A stretch of 64,000 nucleotides of DNA from assembly GCA_021733985.1 (NCBI GenBank), contig JAIPJT010000002.1, positions 1 to 64,000 on the forward strand, read 5' to 3'. Position 1 is the stretch's first letter; the number at the start of each line of letters is the position of its first letter. Below the pieces are notes generated by a model that worked only from the letters and a program-made list of their open reading frames with translations, was not told the DNA's origin and did not search any database. This document shows, in pieces, positions 48,773-58,329 of the stretch. Both the position numbers and the translations under genes were made by a program. The stretch is from Victivallales bacterium. GTDB lineage: Bacteria > Verrucomicrobiota > Lentisphaeria > Victivallales > GWF2-38-69.

Positions 48773-49917
48773 AATACATTTACCTGTTTAACTTTTTTTT
48801 TTAAAACTACTTTTACCGCATCTTCAAGCCTGGAAAATACCGTAAAATTATTTTCTTTTAATATATTCAATGCAGCCTTTTCATTATTGCCTGTAAGTCT
48901 AATTACTACCGGTACATTTATATCTATTGATTTATAAGCCTGCATCAGTCCTTTTGCTATATCATCGCAGCGTGTAATGCCGCCGAAAATATTTATCAGT
49001 ATGCTCTTGATTTTTCTGTTTCTTAATATGAGCTCAAAAGCTTTTACTATTTTGCCGGGGTTGGAACTGCCCCCTACATCCAGAAAGTTTGCAGGATTAC
49101 CACCGAAAAGTTTAATTATGTCCATTGTAGCCATTGCGAGACCGGCACCATTAACAATGCACCCGATATCTCCGTCAAGTTTAATAAAGCTCAGGCCATG
49201 TTCCTTTGCTTCTACTTCATCAGCATCTTCTTCTTTAAGATCAATCATTTCAGCTGTATATTTATGCCTTTCCAGTGCATTATCATCAAAGTTAATTTTT
49301 GAATCCAGTGCAATAATATTATTATTCGAGCTGAGAACCAACGGGTTGATCTCGGCAAGTGAGCAGTCTTCTGATACAAACAAATTATACATATTGCTTA
49401 ATATATGTATAACTTTCTTACGTAATTCTTTTTCATCAAATAAAGCGGAGGCCAGTCTTCTTAACTGAAAGCTCTTAATTCCTAATACCGGGTCAATATA
49501 TACTTTTTGTATCTTTTCAGGAGCGGTTAAGGCGACTTCTTCAATATCAATACCACCTTCACGGCTGACCATAAACACAATTTTTTGTGTATTTCTGTCC
49601 ACTGTCAGGCCTATGTAGTACTCTTTTTGGATATTAACAGCTTCTACGATCATTAACTTCGATACTTTGATTCCCTTGATTTCCATGCCAAGAATCTGTT
49701 TTGCTGCTGTAAATGCTTCGAGAGGGGCATTTGCAAATTTTATACCGCCTGCCTTGCCTCGACCGCCGACATGAACCTGGGCTTTTACAGCAACTTTTCC
49801 TCCTATTTTTTCAGCTCCTTTTTCAGCCTGTTCAGGAGTTGTTGCCAGATACGATACAGGAGAAGATATACCGTACCGGCTTATAATGTCTTTTGCCTGA
49901 TATTCATGAATTTTCAT
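48769..49917 (-). CDS. sucC: Succinyl-CoA ligase beta subunit
   Basis: 382 residues. ATP-grasp features [58 protein letters not shown] and [15 protein letters not shown] are present. It binds the nucleotide and the phosphate-transfer partner of SucD. GGGGTG lies five bases before the ATG. No other TCA-cycle genes are adjacent, so it may serve ATP formation in an incomplete or fermentative pathway. Confidence 0.96.
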   Translation of the reverse strand: MKIHEYQAKDIISRYGISSPVSYLATTPEQAEKGAEKIGGKVAVKAQVHVGGRGKAGGIKFANAPLEAFTAAKQILGMEIKGIKVSKLMIVEAVNIQKEYYIGLTVDRNTQKIVFMVSREGGIDIEEVALTAPEKIQKVYIDPVLGIKSFQLRRLASALFDEKELRKKVIHILSNMYNLFVSEDCSLAEINPLVLSSNNNIIALDSKINFDDNALERHKYTAEMIDLKEEDADEVEAKEHGLSFIKLDGDIGCIVNGAGLAMATMDIIKLFGGNPANFLDVGGSSNPGKIVKAFELILRNRKIKSILINIFGGITRCDDIAKGLMQAYKSIDINVPVVIRLTGNNEKAALNILKENNFTVFSRLEDAVKVVLKKKVKQVNVL

Positions 49918-50218
49918 AACACCCCAAATCCTTACTTGGTAATTCTTTTTATATATAATGTCATTAAATTAAGACAAAATTATTGATTTTATTTTGCTTA
50001 CGGGACCATCTGTCTTCGCTGCTAAGCCAGGACACATCAACCATAGTACAGCTCCTGAAGCACGCCGGCTGATGATTTCGAAAGCATAATATTTTAATTT
50101 TGGAACTTTGAGTTTACATTATTTAAATGAATTATATGCAGTAATTTAAATTCTTTCAATAATTTTACTGTTTTTTTAAAAGTTATATTTGTATACTTAA
50201 TGGAAAAGGTTAAAAAGA
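49918..50218. other. Intergenic region between divergent sucC and phosphoesterase genes
   Basis: 301 bases. No gene or clear repeat. A slightly GC-richer patch at 50000-50085 has loose similarity in style to the structured patches elsewhere, but no alignable block of more than about ten bases. Confidence 0.4.
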
Positions 50219-50986
50219 ATGTTTACAATTGCTCAGATAACAGATTCTCATATACTACCTTCAGGAGAATTACTGCGCGGAATTGATGCCCGCAAAAGGT
50301 TTAAAAAAACTATAGCGGAAATTAATAAATATAAGCCTGATATTCTTACTGTTACAGGTGATATAGCGGGTATTACTGGAACTGAAGAAATTTATAATTG
50401 GGTAAATTCCGTTATAAAAGATACAGTTACAAAATATAGATTTTTTATCCCCGGGAACCACGATAATACTCTGCTGATGAAGGAAAACCTGGTTTTAGAC
50501 CTGCCGTTGAATGATGGAGAGTTATATTATAGTTTTGATACTGAATATTATAAACTTGTTTTTCTTGATTCTTCTACACAATACTTATCTATGCAGCAGC
50601 TTGATTGGCTCTGCGAAATAAATAGAACTTCTGAAAAAAACATAATGCTGTTTGTCCATCATCCTTTAGATTACTGCGGATGCAGATTTATGGATAGAAA
50701 ATATCCGCTGAAAAATATACCTGAAGTAAAGAAATATATATTGAGCTGTAATAAAATTAAATATATCTTTACGGGGCACTACCATACTGAAAAGAAAATA
50801 AAAATCGGCGGTGCTGTTCATTACATTACTCCTTCTACGGTATTTCAGATTTATCAGAAACCGTATAACTGTGTTATGGATAAAACTAATTTCGGCTGGA
50901 GGATTATAGAAATAAAAGACAGTAATAACATAAAAACGAAGGTAAATTATTTAAAAGAAGAGGTGTTGAATGAAAAAGAAAGCTGA
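50219..50986 (+). CDS. CpdA-like metallophosphoesterase
   Basis: 255 residues. Metal motifs TDSH, TVTGDIAG (GD), FIPGNHDN (GNHD), FVHHP and FTGHYHTEK (GHxH) are intact and follow the order of cyclic-nucleotide phosphodiesterases of the CpdA/IcC type. The actual substrate is unknown. No signal peptide. The 3' end overlaps the following aminopeptidase gene by 17 bases. Confidence 0.87.
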   Translation: MFTIAQITDSHILPSGELLRGIDARKRFKKTIAEINKYKPDILTVTGDIAGITGTEEIYNWVNSVIKDTVTKYRFFIPGNHDNTLLMKENLVLDLPLNDGELYYSFDTEYYKLVFLDSSTQYLSMQQLDWLCEINRTSEKNIMLFVHHPLDYCGCRFMDRKYPLKNIPEVKKYILSCNKIKYIFTGHYHTEKKIKIGGAVHYITPSTVFQIYQKPYNCVMDKTNFGWRIIEIKDSNNIKTKVNYLKEEVLNEKES

Positions 50987-52277
50987 AGAGTTGGTTGACC
51001 TGATTTATAAAAGCCCGACCAGTTTCCATGCTGTGGAAACATGCAGGAGTATTTTGCTGTCCAGTGGCTTTGAAGAAATTAACATTGAAGATTCATGGAG
51101 CTTAGATAAAGGCGGCAGGTACTTTACTGTTCAGAACGGATCTTCGCTTTTTGCCTTTCGTATTGGGAAAAAACTTGCAGATGCAAGGTTTAAGATTGTA
51201 GGCTGTCATACTGATTCACCAGGGCTTAAAGTTAAACCTAATCCCGAAATGCTGAGTTGCGGTTATTTAAAGATTAATACTGAGATATACGGTGGCGCTG
51301 TTTTAAATACCTGGTTTGACAGACCACTTTCTCTTGCCGGCCGGGTTTATATAAAAAACAAGAAAAAGCTGGCTCCACTGTGCAGGCTTGTAAATATAAA
51401 CAAACCGGTCGCTGTTCTTCCAAACCTTGCAATGCACATGAACAGAGAAGTAAACAAAGGTGTAGCTATTGATAATCAGAAAGATATATTGCCGGTCATC
51501 AGGACTGTAGAAGCTGATTTTGAAAAGGATAATTTTTTACTTAAGCTTATAGCAGAAAGACTGAGTGTTGAGGTCGATGATATTATCGATTTCGAACTCT
51601 ACTTTTATGAATATGAAAAAGGTAGAGTTATCGGCCTGGAAGAAGAATTTATTTCTTCAGGGAGAATTGATGACCTTGAGGCGGTTTTTGCCGGCCTTGA
51701 CGGTATTGTTAATTCCGCAGAGTGTGAGGATTCTGTGAATTTACTGGCCTGTTTTGACAATGAAGAGGTTGGGAGTAGCTCTAAACAGGGGGCAGATTCT
51801 CAGCTGCTTTCGCACTTGATGGAAAGAATCGTATTTGCTGTTTCCGGTGAAGCTTCTAATGCGAGAGAAAATTTTCTGAGAGCCATACCTAAATCTTTTA
51901 TTATATCTGTTGACGGTGCACATTCTGTACATCCTAATAAACCCGAAAAGAGCGATCCGCTGAACAGGCCTGTAATTAATTCGGGGCCTGTAATAAAAAT
52001 CAGCGCAAACCAGAAATATACCTCCGATGCAGATTCAATTTCAGTTTATAAATGTCTTTCTGAAATAGCCGGCGTACCTTATCAGATTTTTGTAAATCAC
52101 TCAAATGAAAAAGGCGGTTCTACCATTGGGCCGATAAACAGTACACATCTGGAAATGAAAGCGATAGATGTAGGAGCACCAATGTTCGCAATGCATTCAA
52201 TAAGAGAAATGTGCGGGGTTAAGGACCACAGTGAGCTTATAAAATTAATAACAAGCTTTTATGAATCAGAGTTATAA
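50970..52277 (+). CDS. apeB: M18-family aminopeptidase
   Basis: 435 residues. The M18 motifs are complete: GCHTDSPGLKVKPNP (zinc His/Asp), FDNEEVGSSSKQGADS (catalytic Glu and zinc Glu), SVDGAHSVHPNKPEKSD, NEKGGSTIGPI and the last His in MFAMHSIREMCG. It is a cytoplasmic dodecameric aminopeptidase preferring acidic N-terminal residues in known members. GAAGAGGTG serves as ribosome-binding site within the upstream gene. Confidence 0.95.
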   Translation: MKKKAEELVDLIYKSPTSFHAVETCRSILLSSGFEEINIEDSWSLDKGGRYFTVQNGSSLFAFRIGKKLADARFKIVGCHTDSPGLKVKPNPEMLSCGYLKINTEIYGGAVLNTWFDRPLSLAGRVYIKNKKKLAPLCRLVNINKPVAVLPNLAMHMNREVNKGVAIDNQKDILPVIRTVEADFEKDNFLLKLIAERLSVEVDDIIDFELYFYEYEKGRVIGLEEEFISSGRIDDLEAVFAGLDGIVNSAECEDSVNLLACFDNEEVGSSSKQGADSQLLSHLMERIVFAVSGEASNARENFLRAIPKSFIISVDGAHSVHPNKPEKSDPLNRPVINSGPVIKISANQKYTSDADSISVYKCLSEIAGVPYQIFVNHSNEKGGSTIGPINSTHLEMKAIDVGAPMFAMHSIREMCGVKDHSELIKLITSFYESEL

Positions 52278-53847
52278 TAAAATAATATATTTTTTTATAA
52301 TCTTCCTGTGTACGTCAGGGTATGCCGGACGTATTGATTTGGGAGAGCGAATAAATTTACCTCAGATAGGTATGTCATTTGAATTCTTTGAAGATATGAA
52401 GGATAGTCCGGCTGCTATTCCCGATATTTATAAAACAAAAAAATCCGGCCGAAATGTTTATAAATCTTTAGGAATATGGAAATATAAACAGTTCGCAGGG
52501 AGGTGGAGCAATGAATTTTCCGTTATAACTGCAGCTGTTATGCATACTCCATTACCAGCAAATGACAGTTTATTAACTGTTGACAAGGCTAAGAGAAGAT
52601 ATAATAAGAGAAGTTCCACTGTTAACTGGAAAGAATCTTCTGTTAAGAAATGGCTGAATTTATATTTTGGTTTAAAAAAAATAAAAAAGCTTATTGAGTT
52701 TGATATTACCAAAACAGACTTGGGTGTTCTGTATTATTCTGAGGATAAGAGCTTTAGATATTTTACAGGGGTAATAAAAGAAAGAAGTAGGTTAAAACGG
52801 AATGTGGCTCTATGCTTTAAGACAGTTAAGGATATCAGTAAAAAAAAAGCCGCAAAATATGTATTTGATTCTATGAATTCAATTAGATATATAAAAATAG
52901 AAAGTGATAATGCCGCTAATATAGTTTTCTTCAATAAGGAAGCCCGACTGGGCTTTAAAAAAGACAGCTCATTAAAAAAAATACTGATCATATCAAATAT
53001 AAGAAATTTTGAGAACTGGAAACTAATAGTATCTGAAGATTATTATATCTTGACTGACTGTAAACTGGATAGAAAAGAAAAAAACTTCCTGCTGAACGTT
53101 GCTGAAACACTCGAAAAAAGTAAAATTATCTATGAAAAATTTTATGAAGAGCAGAGGAGCTGCAGGGATAAATTTACTGTCAGAATATTTAAAAGCAGAG
53201 ATGGTTATTCACGTTACTTAGGTAAAGATATGGAATGGTCTGGAGGTGTCTGGATTGCTTCAAAAAGAGAACTCGTCCTTACTAAATCGGATTACACACG
53301 ATCTGAAAAAGAAAGATTTATGAGAGTCCTGAGGCATGAAGGGTTCCATCAGTATATTTATTATGCCCTCGGTGAACTCCGTTCTGCTGCCTGGTTTAAT
53401 GAAGGGAATGCTGTGTTCTTTGAAAACTGTGAACTTTTCGGAAGTAAAATATATATTAAGCCATCAAAAAATAAACTGGAGTATTTCAAGAAACATTTGC
53501 TGGAAGATTCAAACCTTGCCGACAAAATATCAGTTTTGCTTAAAAAAAATTATCAGGAATTTTATTCAAGGAAACACTTTAGAAGGGACTACTCTCTTGC
53601 ATGGGCTCTTGTATATTTTCTTAATACCGAGAACAGGTTTATACGTAACAGATTTCACAGAAATTATTCAGGGATTCTACCTCTTTATTATAAAATGTTA
53701 TGGGATACAAGGAACAGTAAAACAGCAACAAATAAAGCCTGGAAAGGAGTGAATTTTAAATATTTTTCTGAAGCCATGGCTTTTTATTTCAGAACACAAG
53801 TCAGTAGAAACGAAACAAATATCCAGCAGGTTATTCAGCATAATTAG
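52261..53847 (+). CDS. Secreted gluzincin-type metalloprotease-like protein (DUF1570/peptidase MA-like)
   Basis: 528 residues with a hydrophobic signal (about 8-22, ending SGYAG). The N-terminal ~270 residues are unassigned and mostly beta/charged. The C-terminal half holds LRHEGFHQYIYY, an HExxH zinc motif at residues 359-363, and WFNEGNAVFFE with the third ligand Glu381, typical of gluzincins. It overlaps the aminopeptidase gene by 17 bases, so it ends a three-gene operon. The TAG stop lies inside the terminal inverted repeat of the IS relic that follows, so the original C-terminus may have been altered. Confidence 0.75.
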   Translation: MNQSYNKIIYFFIIFLCTSGYAGRIDLGERINLPQIGMSFEFFEDMKDSPAAIPDIYKTKKSGRNVYKSLGIWKYKQFAGRWSNEFSVITAAVMHTPLPANDSLLTVDKAKRRYNKRSSTVNWKESSVKKWLNLYFGLKKIKKLIEFDITKTDLGVLYYSEDKSFRYFTGVIKERSRLKRNVALCFKTVKDISKKKAAKYVFDSMNSIRYIKIESDNAANIVFFNKEARLGFKKDSSLKKILIISNIRNFENWKLIVSEDYYILTDCKLDRKEKNFLLNVAETLEKSKIIYEKFYEEQRSCRDKFTVRIFKSRDGYSRYLGKDMEWSGGVWIASKRELVLTKSDYTRSEKERFMRVLRHEGFHQYIYYALGELRSAAWFNEGNAVFFENCELFGSKIYIKPSKNKLEYFKKHLLEDSNLADKISVLLKKNYQEFYSRKHFRRDYSLAWALVYFLNTENRFIRNRFHRNYSGILPLYYKMLWDTRNSKTATNKAWKGVNFKYFSEAMAFYFRTQVSRNETNIQQVIQHN

Positions 53848-54130
53848 ACGGCCCACGAAAAGGGGTTTCATAGAGCTTTGATTTTTCTTTTTTTTCTCTT
53901 TTTATCAAATGAACTAAATTGTATGCAATTACTTTTTCAAGGATTTCAGCGTTTGCAGCGGCAATGCCTCTTCTTCTTAATCTCGCTAAACTGTGCCGAT
54001 ATTTTAATGTGAACATACTTATTAAATCCTTTATTTGTTCTGAAGCGGCATGATCGCTTATGCTTCCCCAAATTCCTCTTAATGCAATAAAAAAAAGTAT
54101 AAGATCTGTCTTAGTCTCGGGCGTCCGCTT
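53831..54130 (-). pseudogene. Transposase C-terminal remnant
   Basis: The frame is open for 99 codons on the minus strand, bounded upstream by TAA at 54131. It reads TPETKTDLILFFIALRGIWG and, further on, SLARLRRRGIAAANAEILEK and LYETPFRGPSNYAE. The basic-helical style and its position inside inverted ends argue for a transposase tail; the exact IS family is not recognised. Its last codons run through the left inverted repeat. Confidence 0.55.
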
Positions 54131-54390
54131 TTAAACGAAAATCCTTTTCGTTTAGCTTTTCCCCTGAAACAAAAAATTACTATACGGTAAAATATTGCAT
54201 TAAATCGTATAATTTTATTATACATCTAACAATAATGCTGTATTGCGGCGCGCTAAGCCGTCGCCCTATGGCTCACACGGTCGGAGATCGCGCCCTACCG
54301 TTTTGTTTCAGAAAAGATTAAATTTCGTCGTGCGAAGATCAACGCTAATTAGCATTGAATTTCGTTCGAAAATTCGTGAACCGTCTAATT
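53843..54390. mobile_element. IS relic with terminal inverted repeats, repeat family A copy 3
   Basis: The left end AATTAGACGGCCCACGAA (53843-53860) and right end TTCGTGAACCGTCTAATT (54373-54390) are inverted copies agreeing at 16 of 18 bases. Between them lie a transposase C-terminal frame (minus strand), then the family A block (54148-54355) with the GC-rich core 54247-54294 (GGCGCG ... CGCGCC). At 548 bases it is far too short for an autonomous element, so it is an internally deleted or MITE-like copy. It separates two convergent genes. Confidence 0.75.
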
Positions 54391-54418
54391 TAATAGCATT
54401 GCTTTTCATATACAAAGA

Positions 54419-55066
54419 TCAACGCTGAATCGAAAGCAGTTCGTCAGGCTTTTCTATAATGAAATCCGCACCTGCGATTTTAAGTTCTTCAATACTGCCG
54501 TAACCGTAAAGAACCCCGCATGTCATCAAACTGTTTTCCTTACCGCCGATTATATCGTGTTTTCTGTCACCAACCATCAGACTATCTTCAGCTTTGAGTT
54601 GCTCCTTTACCAATAGATATTTTAGAAGTTCGGTTTTTTTGCTGTTTGTACCGTCCAGTTCACAGCCGTAAATACCGTCAAATAAATTCCCGAAACTATG
54701 ATATTCAATAATCTTTTCTGCCATAACTCCCGGCTTTGAGGTTGCTATAAAAACTTTGAAGTTTTTACTTTTCAGCTGTTTTAGAAGCCGAGTTATTCCG
54801 CTATACAGTGTATGTTCAAAAATGCCTTTTTTACTGTAGTATTCTCTGTAAACATCTACTGCATGAAGAATGAAATCACGATCTTTTTTATCGAATAAAA
54901 TTTGAAAAGATTCATAAAGAGGAGGGCCTATGCACCATAGAAGATCTTCACTATCAGGTGGTTCGTAGCCGAGTTTTTCCATTGCATACTGAATGGATTT
55001 TGTTATACCTTCTTTCGGTTCTATTATCGTTCCGTCCAGATCAAATAGTATATTTTTAAAAATCAA
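54419..55066 (-). CDS. HAD hydrolase, phosphoglycolate-phosphatase-like
   Basis: 215 residues. Motif I is LFDLDGTIIEP right at the N-terminus, motif II FIATSKPG, motif III Lys in NSKKTELLKY, and motif IV MVGDRKHDIIGG. The cap is the helical C1 type of the Gph/PGP group. The start is TTG at 55066, since no ATG precedes motif I; the TTG lies three bases after the gatB stop. The TGA stop falls in AGCGTTGATCTTTG, a sequence repeated at the end of the family A block 80 bases away. The reading frame therefore ends in repeat-derived DNA. Confidence 0.85.
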   Translation of the reverse strand: MIFKNILFDLDGTIIEPKEGITKSIQYAMEKLGYEPPDSEDLLWCIGPPLYESFQILFDKKDRDFILHAVDVYREYYSKKGIFEHTLYSGITRLLKQLKSKNFKVFIATSKPGVMAEKIIEYHSFGNLFDGIYGCELDGTNSKKTELLKYLLVKEQLKAEDSLMVGDRKHDIIGGKENSLMTCGVLYGYGSIEELKIAGADFIIEKPDELLSIQR

Positions 55067-55069
55067 TTC

Positions 55070-56509
55070 TCAACCCAGTTTTTCTTTCAGCAGTTTTATG
55101 GCTATTTGAGGATTGGCTTTCCCTCTGCTTTGTTTCATAACCTGGCCGACAAAATACTGAAGTACATTTTTCTTACCCGACCTGTATTGTTCTGCCTGTG
55201 AAGGATTATCTTCAATTGCCTTATCCACATATTTCTCAATGGAACTCTCATCTGTATCCTGGATAAGACCCTTTTCTTTAACAATCACAGAAGGTTTATT
55301 TCCTGTTTTAAACATTTCGCTCAAAACAGTTTTTCCTATTTTACCGGAAATGGTTTTTTTATTGATCATCTCGATCATTTCCGCAAGGTTTTCTGGAGTA
55401 ACTCTGATCTCATTTATATTCAGCCCTGAGTCAGAAATTTCTTTTAACAGGTCTGTTATCATCCAGTTTGCAAGCAGTTTCGGTGATTTTGTGTGTTCAG
55501 CCCCCTTTTCAAAGTAATCAGCAACTGCTTTTTCAGCTGTTAATACTTTTGCGTCATATTCTGTAACATTGAACTGACTGATAAATCTTTCTCTTTTAGC
55601 TTTAGGAAGTTCAGGTATATCGGCTTTAAAATTATCAATATCGTTTTTTGTAAAAACAACCGGCATTAAGTCGGGCTCAGGGAAATATCTGTAATCGTGA
55701 GCACTTTCTTTTGATCTCATTAGATATGTTTCTCCTCTCTCATCGTTCCAGCCTCTTGTTTCCTGTCTGAGAGTTACTCCTTCGTCCAGTGCTTCCGCCT
55801 GTCTATCTATTTCATATTCAACAGCCCTGTGAACGGCTCTGAAACTGTTCATGTTTTTAAGTTCGATTTTTGTACCGAATTCCTTTCGCCCTTTAGGTTT
55901 AAGTGATATATTTACATCGCATCTCATTTGTCCTTTTTCCATATCACAGCTACTGATATTCCCGTACTGCATAATTTCCTTAAGGTTTGTCAAATATGCA
56001 TAAGCTTCATCTGCTGACGCAATATCCGGTTCACTTACAATTTCCAGTAAAGGTATTCCGGCTTTATTATAATCTACACCGGAGCAGGCGGCATAATGGT
56101 TTGATTTAGCTGCATCCTCCTCAAGGTGAATTCTTGTGATACCAATGTTTTTAATCTGAATTTTTTTTCCTGAAAAGCCTTTTCCTTCGACTTTGATATT
56201 TCCTTCAAGACAAAACGGCAGATCATATTGTGATATCTGATAATTCTTAGCCATGTCTGGATAAAAATAGCTTTTTCTGTCAAATTTACTGTATTCCGAT
56301 ATGCTGCAGCCACACATCAGTCCCGCAATAACAGCTTTTTCAATTGCTTTTCTGTTAGGGACCGGCATAGCGCCCGGATAACCCATACATACCGGGCATG
56401 TAAGGGTATTCGGTTCTTCACCGTACCTGTTTGGGCATGAACAGAACATTTTAGATTCTGTTTTTATCTGAACATGAACTTCCAATCCTATTACTACATC
56501 ATATTTCAT
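55070..56509 (-). CDS. gatB: Asp/Glu-tRNA amidotransferase subunit B
   Basis: About 479 residues from the ATG at 56509 (a TTG ten codons earlier is less likely, as the GatB core begins MKYDVVIGLEVHVQ). Family blocks are CPVCMGYPGAMPVPN, YPDMAKNYQISQYDLP, IGITRIHLEEDAAK, NKAGIPLLEIVSEPDI, MRCDVNISLKP, the YqeY-like tail and the final QIAIKLLKEKLG. It kinases and channels ammonia to make Gln-tRNA(Gln) and/or Asn-tRNA(Asn). It is third in gatC-gatA-gatB order. Confidence 0.97.
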   Translation of the reverse strand: MKYDVVIGLEVHVQIKTESKMFCSCPNRYGEEPNTLTCPVCMGYPGAMPVPNRKAIEKAVIAGLMCGCSISEYSKFDRKSYFYPDMAKNYQISQYDLPFCLEGNIKVEGKGFSGKKIQIKNIGITRIHLEEDAAKSNHYAACSGVDYNKAGIPLLEIVSEPDIASADEAYAYLTNLKEIMQYGNISSCDMEKGQMRCDVNISLKPKGRKEFGTKIELKNMNSFRAVHRAVEYEIDRQAEALDEGVTLRQETRGWNDERGETYLMRSKESAHDYRYFPEPDLMPVVFTKNDIDNFKADIPELPKAKRERFISQFNVTEYDAKVLTAEKAVADYFEKGAEHTKSPKLLANWMITDLLKEISDSGLNINEIRVTPENLAEMIEMINKKTISGKIGKTVLSEMFKTGNKPSVIVKEKGLIQDTDESSIEKYVDKAIEDNPSQAEQYRSGKKNVLQYFVGQVMKQSRGKANPQIAIKLLKEKLG

Positions 56510-56539
56510 AATTAACTGATACTTATTTAAAATTAACAA

Positions 56540-58021
56540 TTATAAATCTGGAATAAACTCTTTGATCTCCCTATTATCTTCAAACACTTTGGCTGCCTTT
56601 AAAATTTTATCTTCGCCGAGGTGAGGGCCTAAAATTTGAAGACCTACCGGAAGATTATCATCCTTAGTCAATCCTGAAGGTATATTTATCCCGCATATTC
56701 CTGCCAAATTTACAAAGTTTGTAAAGACATCCGCCATATACATTTCTACAGGGCTGGATACTTCACCGATTTTAAAAGCGGGTGTCGGAGTTGTAGGGCT
56801 TAGGAAAACATCACATTTTTGAAAGGTTTCCCTAAAACTATCACTTATGAGCGTCCTTACTTTTTGTGCTCTAAGATAGTAAGCATCGTAATAACCGCTG
56901 CTGAGAACAAATGTCCCGAGTAGAATACGCCTTTTTACCTCATCACCAAGTTTCCTGCCGCGAGTTTTTAAATAAAGTTCATTGAGGTCCTTATAATCTT
57001 TAATTCTGCTTCCGTATCTTATACCGTCAAACCTTGCAAGATTAGCGCTGGCTTCAGCAGTAGCTATTATATAATATGCGGCAATAGCATATTTAGTATA
57101 GGGAAATGATATATCTATAATTTCTGCTCCCAGTTCACGCATCTGCTCAATAGAATACATGTAGTTCTCTTTAATTGACTCACTCAGTCCATCCATCTCA
57201 AGGTATTTATGGCATACACCGATTTTGAAACCGTCCAGGTTTTCATTGCTTTTTCTGACAATGCTTTCATGCGAATCATCTCTTTTATCTCTGACTGTAG
57301 TTGTATCCATTTTGTCCAGACCGGATATTGTATCAAGCAAAACAGCGGAGTCGAGCACATTCCTGCTCAAAGGTCCTGCCTGATCTAATGAAGAGGCGAA
57401 TGCTACAATCCCATACCGTGATACTTTGCCGTATGAAGGTTTCAATCCTACTATACCGCAGAAAGCAGCAGGTTGACGTACAGACCCTCCGGTATCTGTT
57501 CCTAATGAAGCAGGAACTTCACCGGCAGAAACTGCTGCTGCTGAACCTCCGCTCGAACCGCCGGGAACCCGCCTTAAATCCCAGGGGTTGGAAGTTGTCT
57601 GGTAAGAACTATTTTCGCAGGATGATCCCATCGCGAATTCATCCATATTGTTACGGCCGAAGGGGATAAAACCTTTTTCTTTAATTTTTTTTATCACAGT
57701 TGCGTCGTAAATTGCAGTGTATGGGGCCAAAATTTTAGATGCACAGTTACAGCTTTGCCCTTTTACGTTATAAATATCTTTTATAGAAATGGGGATGCCG
57801 TCATACCTGCTCAACTGTCTGCCTGCTTTGCGGCGGCTATCTGATTCTTCAGCTTTTTTTGTGATATCTTCAGTGTCAAGTTTTATAAAGGCGTTAATCT
57901 GAGGTTCTACTTTTTCTATTCTGTCAAAATATTCTGAGCAGATTTCTTCTGAAGTTGTTTCTTTATTTTCCAGTAAATCTGCAAGCTGAGTTAATGATTT
58001 ATAAGTTATATTACTGCTCAT
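56540..58021 (-). CDS. gatA: Asp/Glu-tRNA amidotransferase subunit A
   Basis: 493 residues of the amidase-signature family. The Lys of PISIKDIYN, the Ser pair in GGSSGGSAAAVSAGEVP and TDTGGSVRQPAAFCG form the Ser-cis-Ser-Lys triad. Further blocks are GLKPSYGKVSRYG and LSPTTPTPAFKIGE. It hydrolyses glutamine and supplies ammonia to GatB. It overlaps gatC by four bases (ATGA) and ends 30 bases before the gatB ATG. Confidence 0.97.
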   Translation of the reverse strand: MSSNITYKSLTQLADLLENKETTSEEICSEYFDRIEKVEPQINAFIKLDTEDITKKAEESDSRRKAGRQLSRYDGIPISIKDIYNVKGQSCNCASKILAPYTAIYDATVIKKIKEKGFIPFGRNNMDEFAMGSSCENSSYQTTSNPWDLRRVPGGSSGGSAAAVSAGEVPASLGTDTGGSVRQPAAFCGIVGLKPSYGKVSRYGIVAFASSLDQAGPLSRNVLDSAVLLDTISGLDKMDTTTVRDKRDDSHESIVRKSNENLDGFKIGVCHKYLEMDGLSESIKENYMYSIEQMRELGAEIIDISFPYTKYAIAAYYIIATAEASANLARFDGIRYGSRIKDYKDLNELYLKTRGRKLGDEVKRRILLGTFVLSSGYYDAYYLRAQKVRTLISDSFRETFQKCDVFLSPTTPTPAFKIGEVSSPVEMYMADVFTNFVNLAGICGINIPSGLTKDDNLPVGLQILGPHLGEDKILKAAKVFEDNREIKEFIPDL

Positions 58022-58329
58022 GCCGTGCCCTCCCCGGGTAACACCTGAGGAACTTTAATTGTTCCTTCGTCAAACAGCTCAGGTGCGTTTTTCAGCATAA
58101 CTTCTCTGGAAAAATCATTCTCGGAAACATCTTCTCTCCATACATTTTTCATTTGGGCGGCATGGGCTGTAGGTATTATGTTCTCAACATTAAGTTCTGA
58201 AAGAAGGTCAACATAATCTACAATATTCTGCATCTCTTCCTGGAACCTGCTTTTTTTGCTTTCATCGATTTCAAGTTTTGCGAGTCCTGCAATATAGTCT
58301 ACATCGATTGTCTTTTTTTGTTTGTTCAT
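58018..58329 (-). CDS. gatC: Asp/Glu-tRNA amidotransferase subunit C
   Basis: 103 residues. It carries IAGLAKLEIDESKK near the N-terminus, MQNIVDYVDLLSELNVENI, and WREDVSENDFSREVMLKNAPE, the belt that wraps GatA and GatB. The start codon overlaps the waaA stop (TAATG). The length is typical. Confidence 0.95.
   Translation of the reverse strand: MNKQKKTIDVDYIAGLAKLEIDESKKSRFQEEMQNIVDYVDLLSELNVENIIPTAHAAQMKNVWREDVSENDFSREVMLKNAPELFDEGTIKVPQVLPGEGTA

Noticed and set aside
53336..53752. 138-residue frame inside the gluzincin gene
   Set aside because: An overlapping frame of a gene with clear motifs in the other phase.
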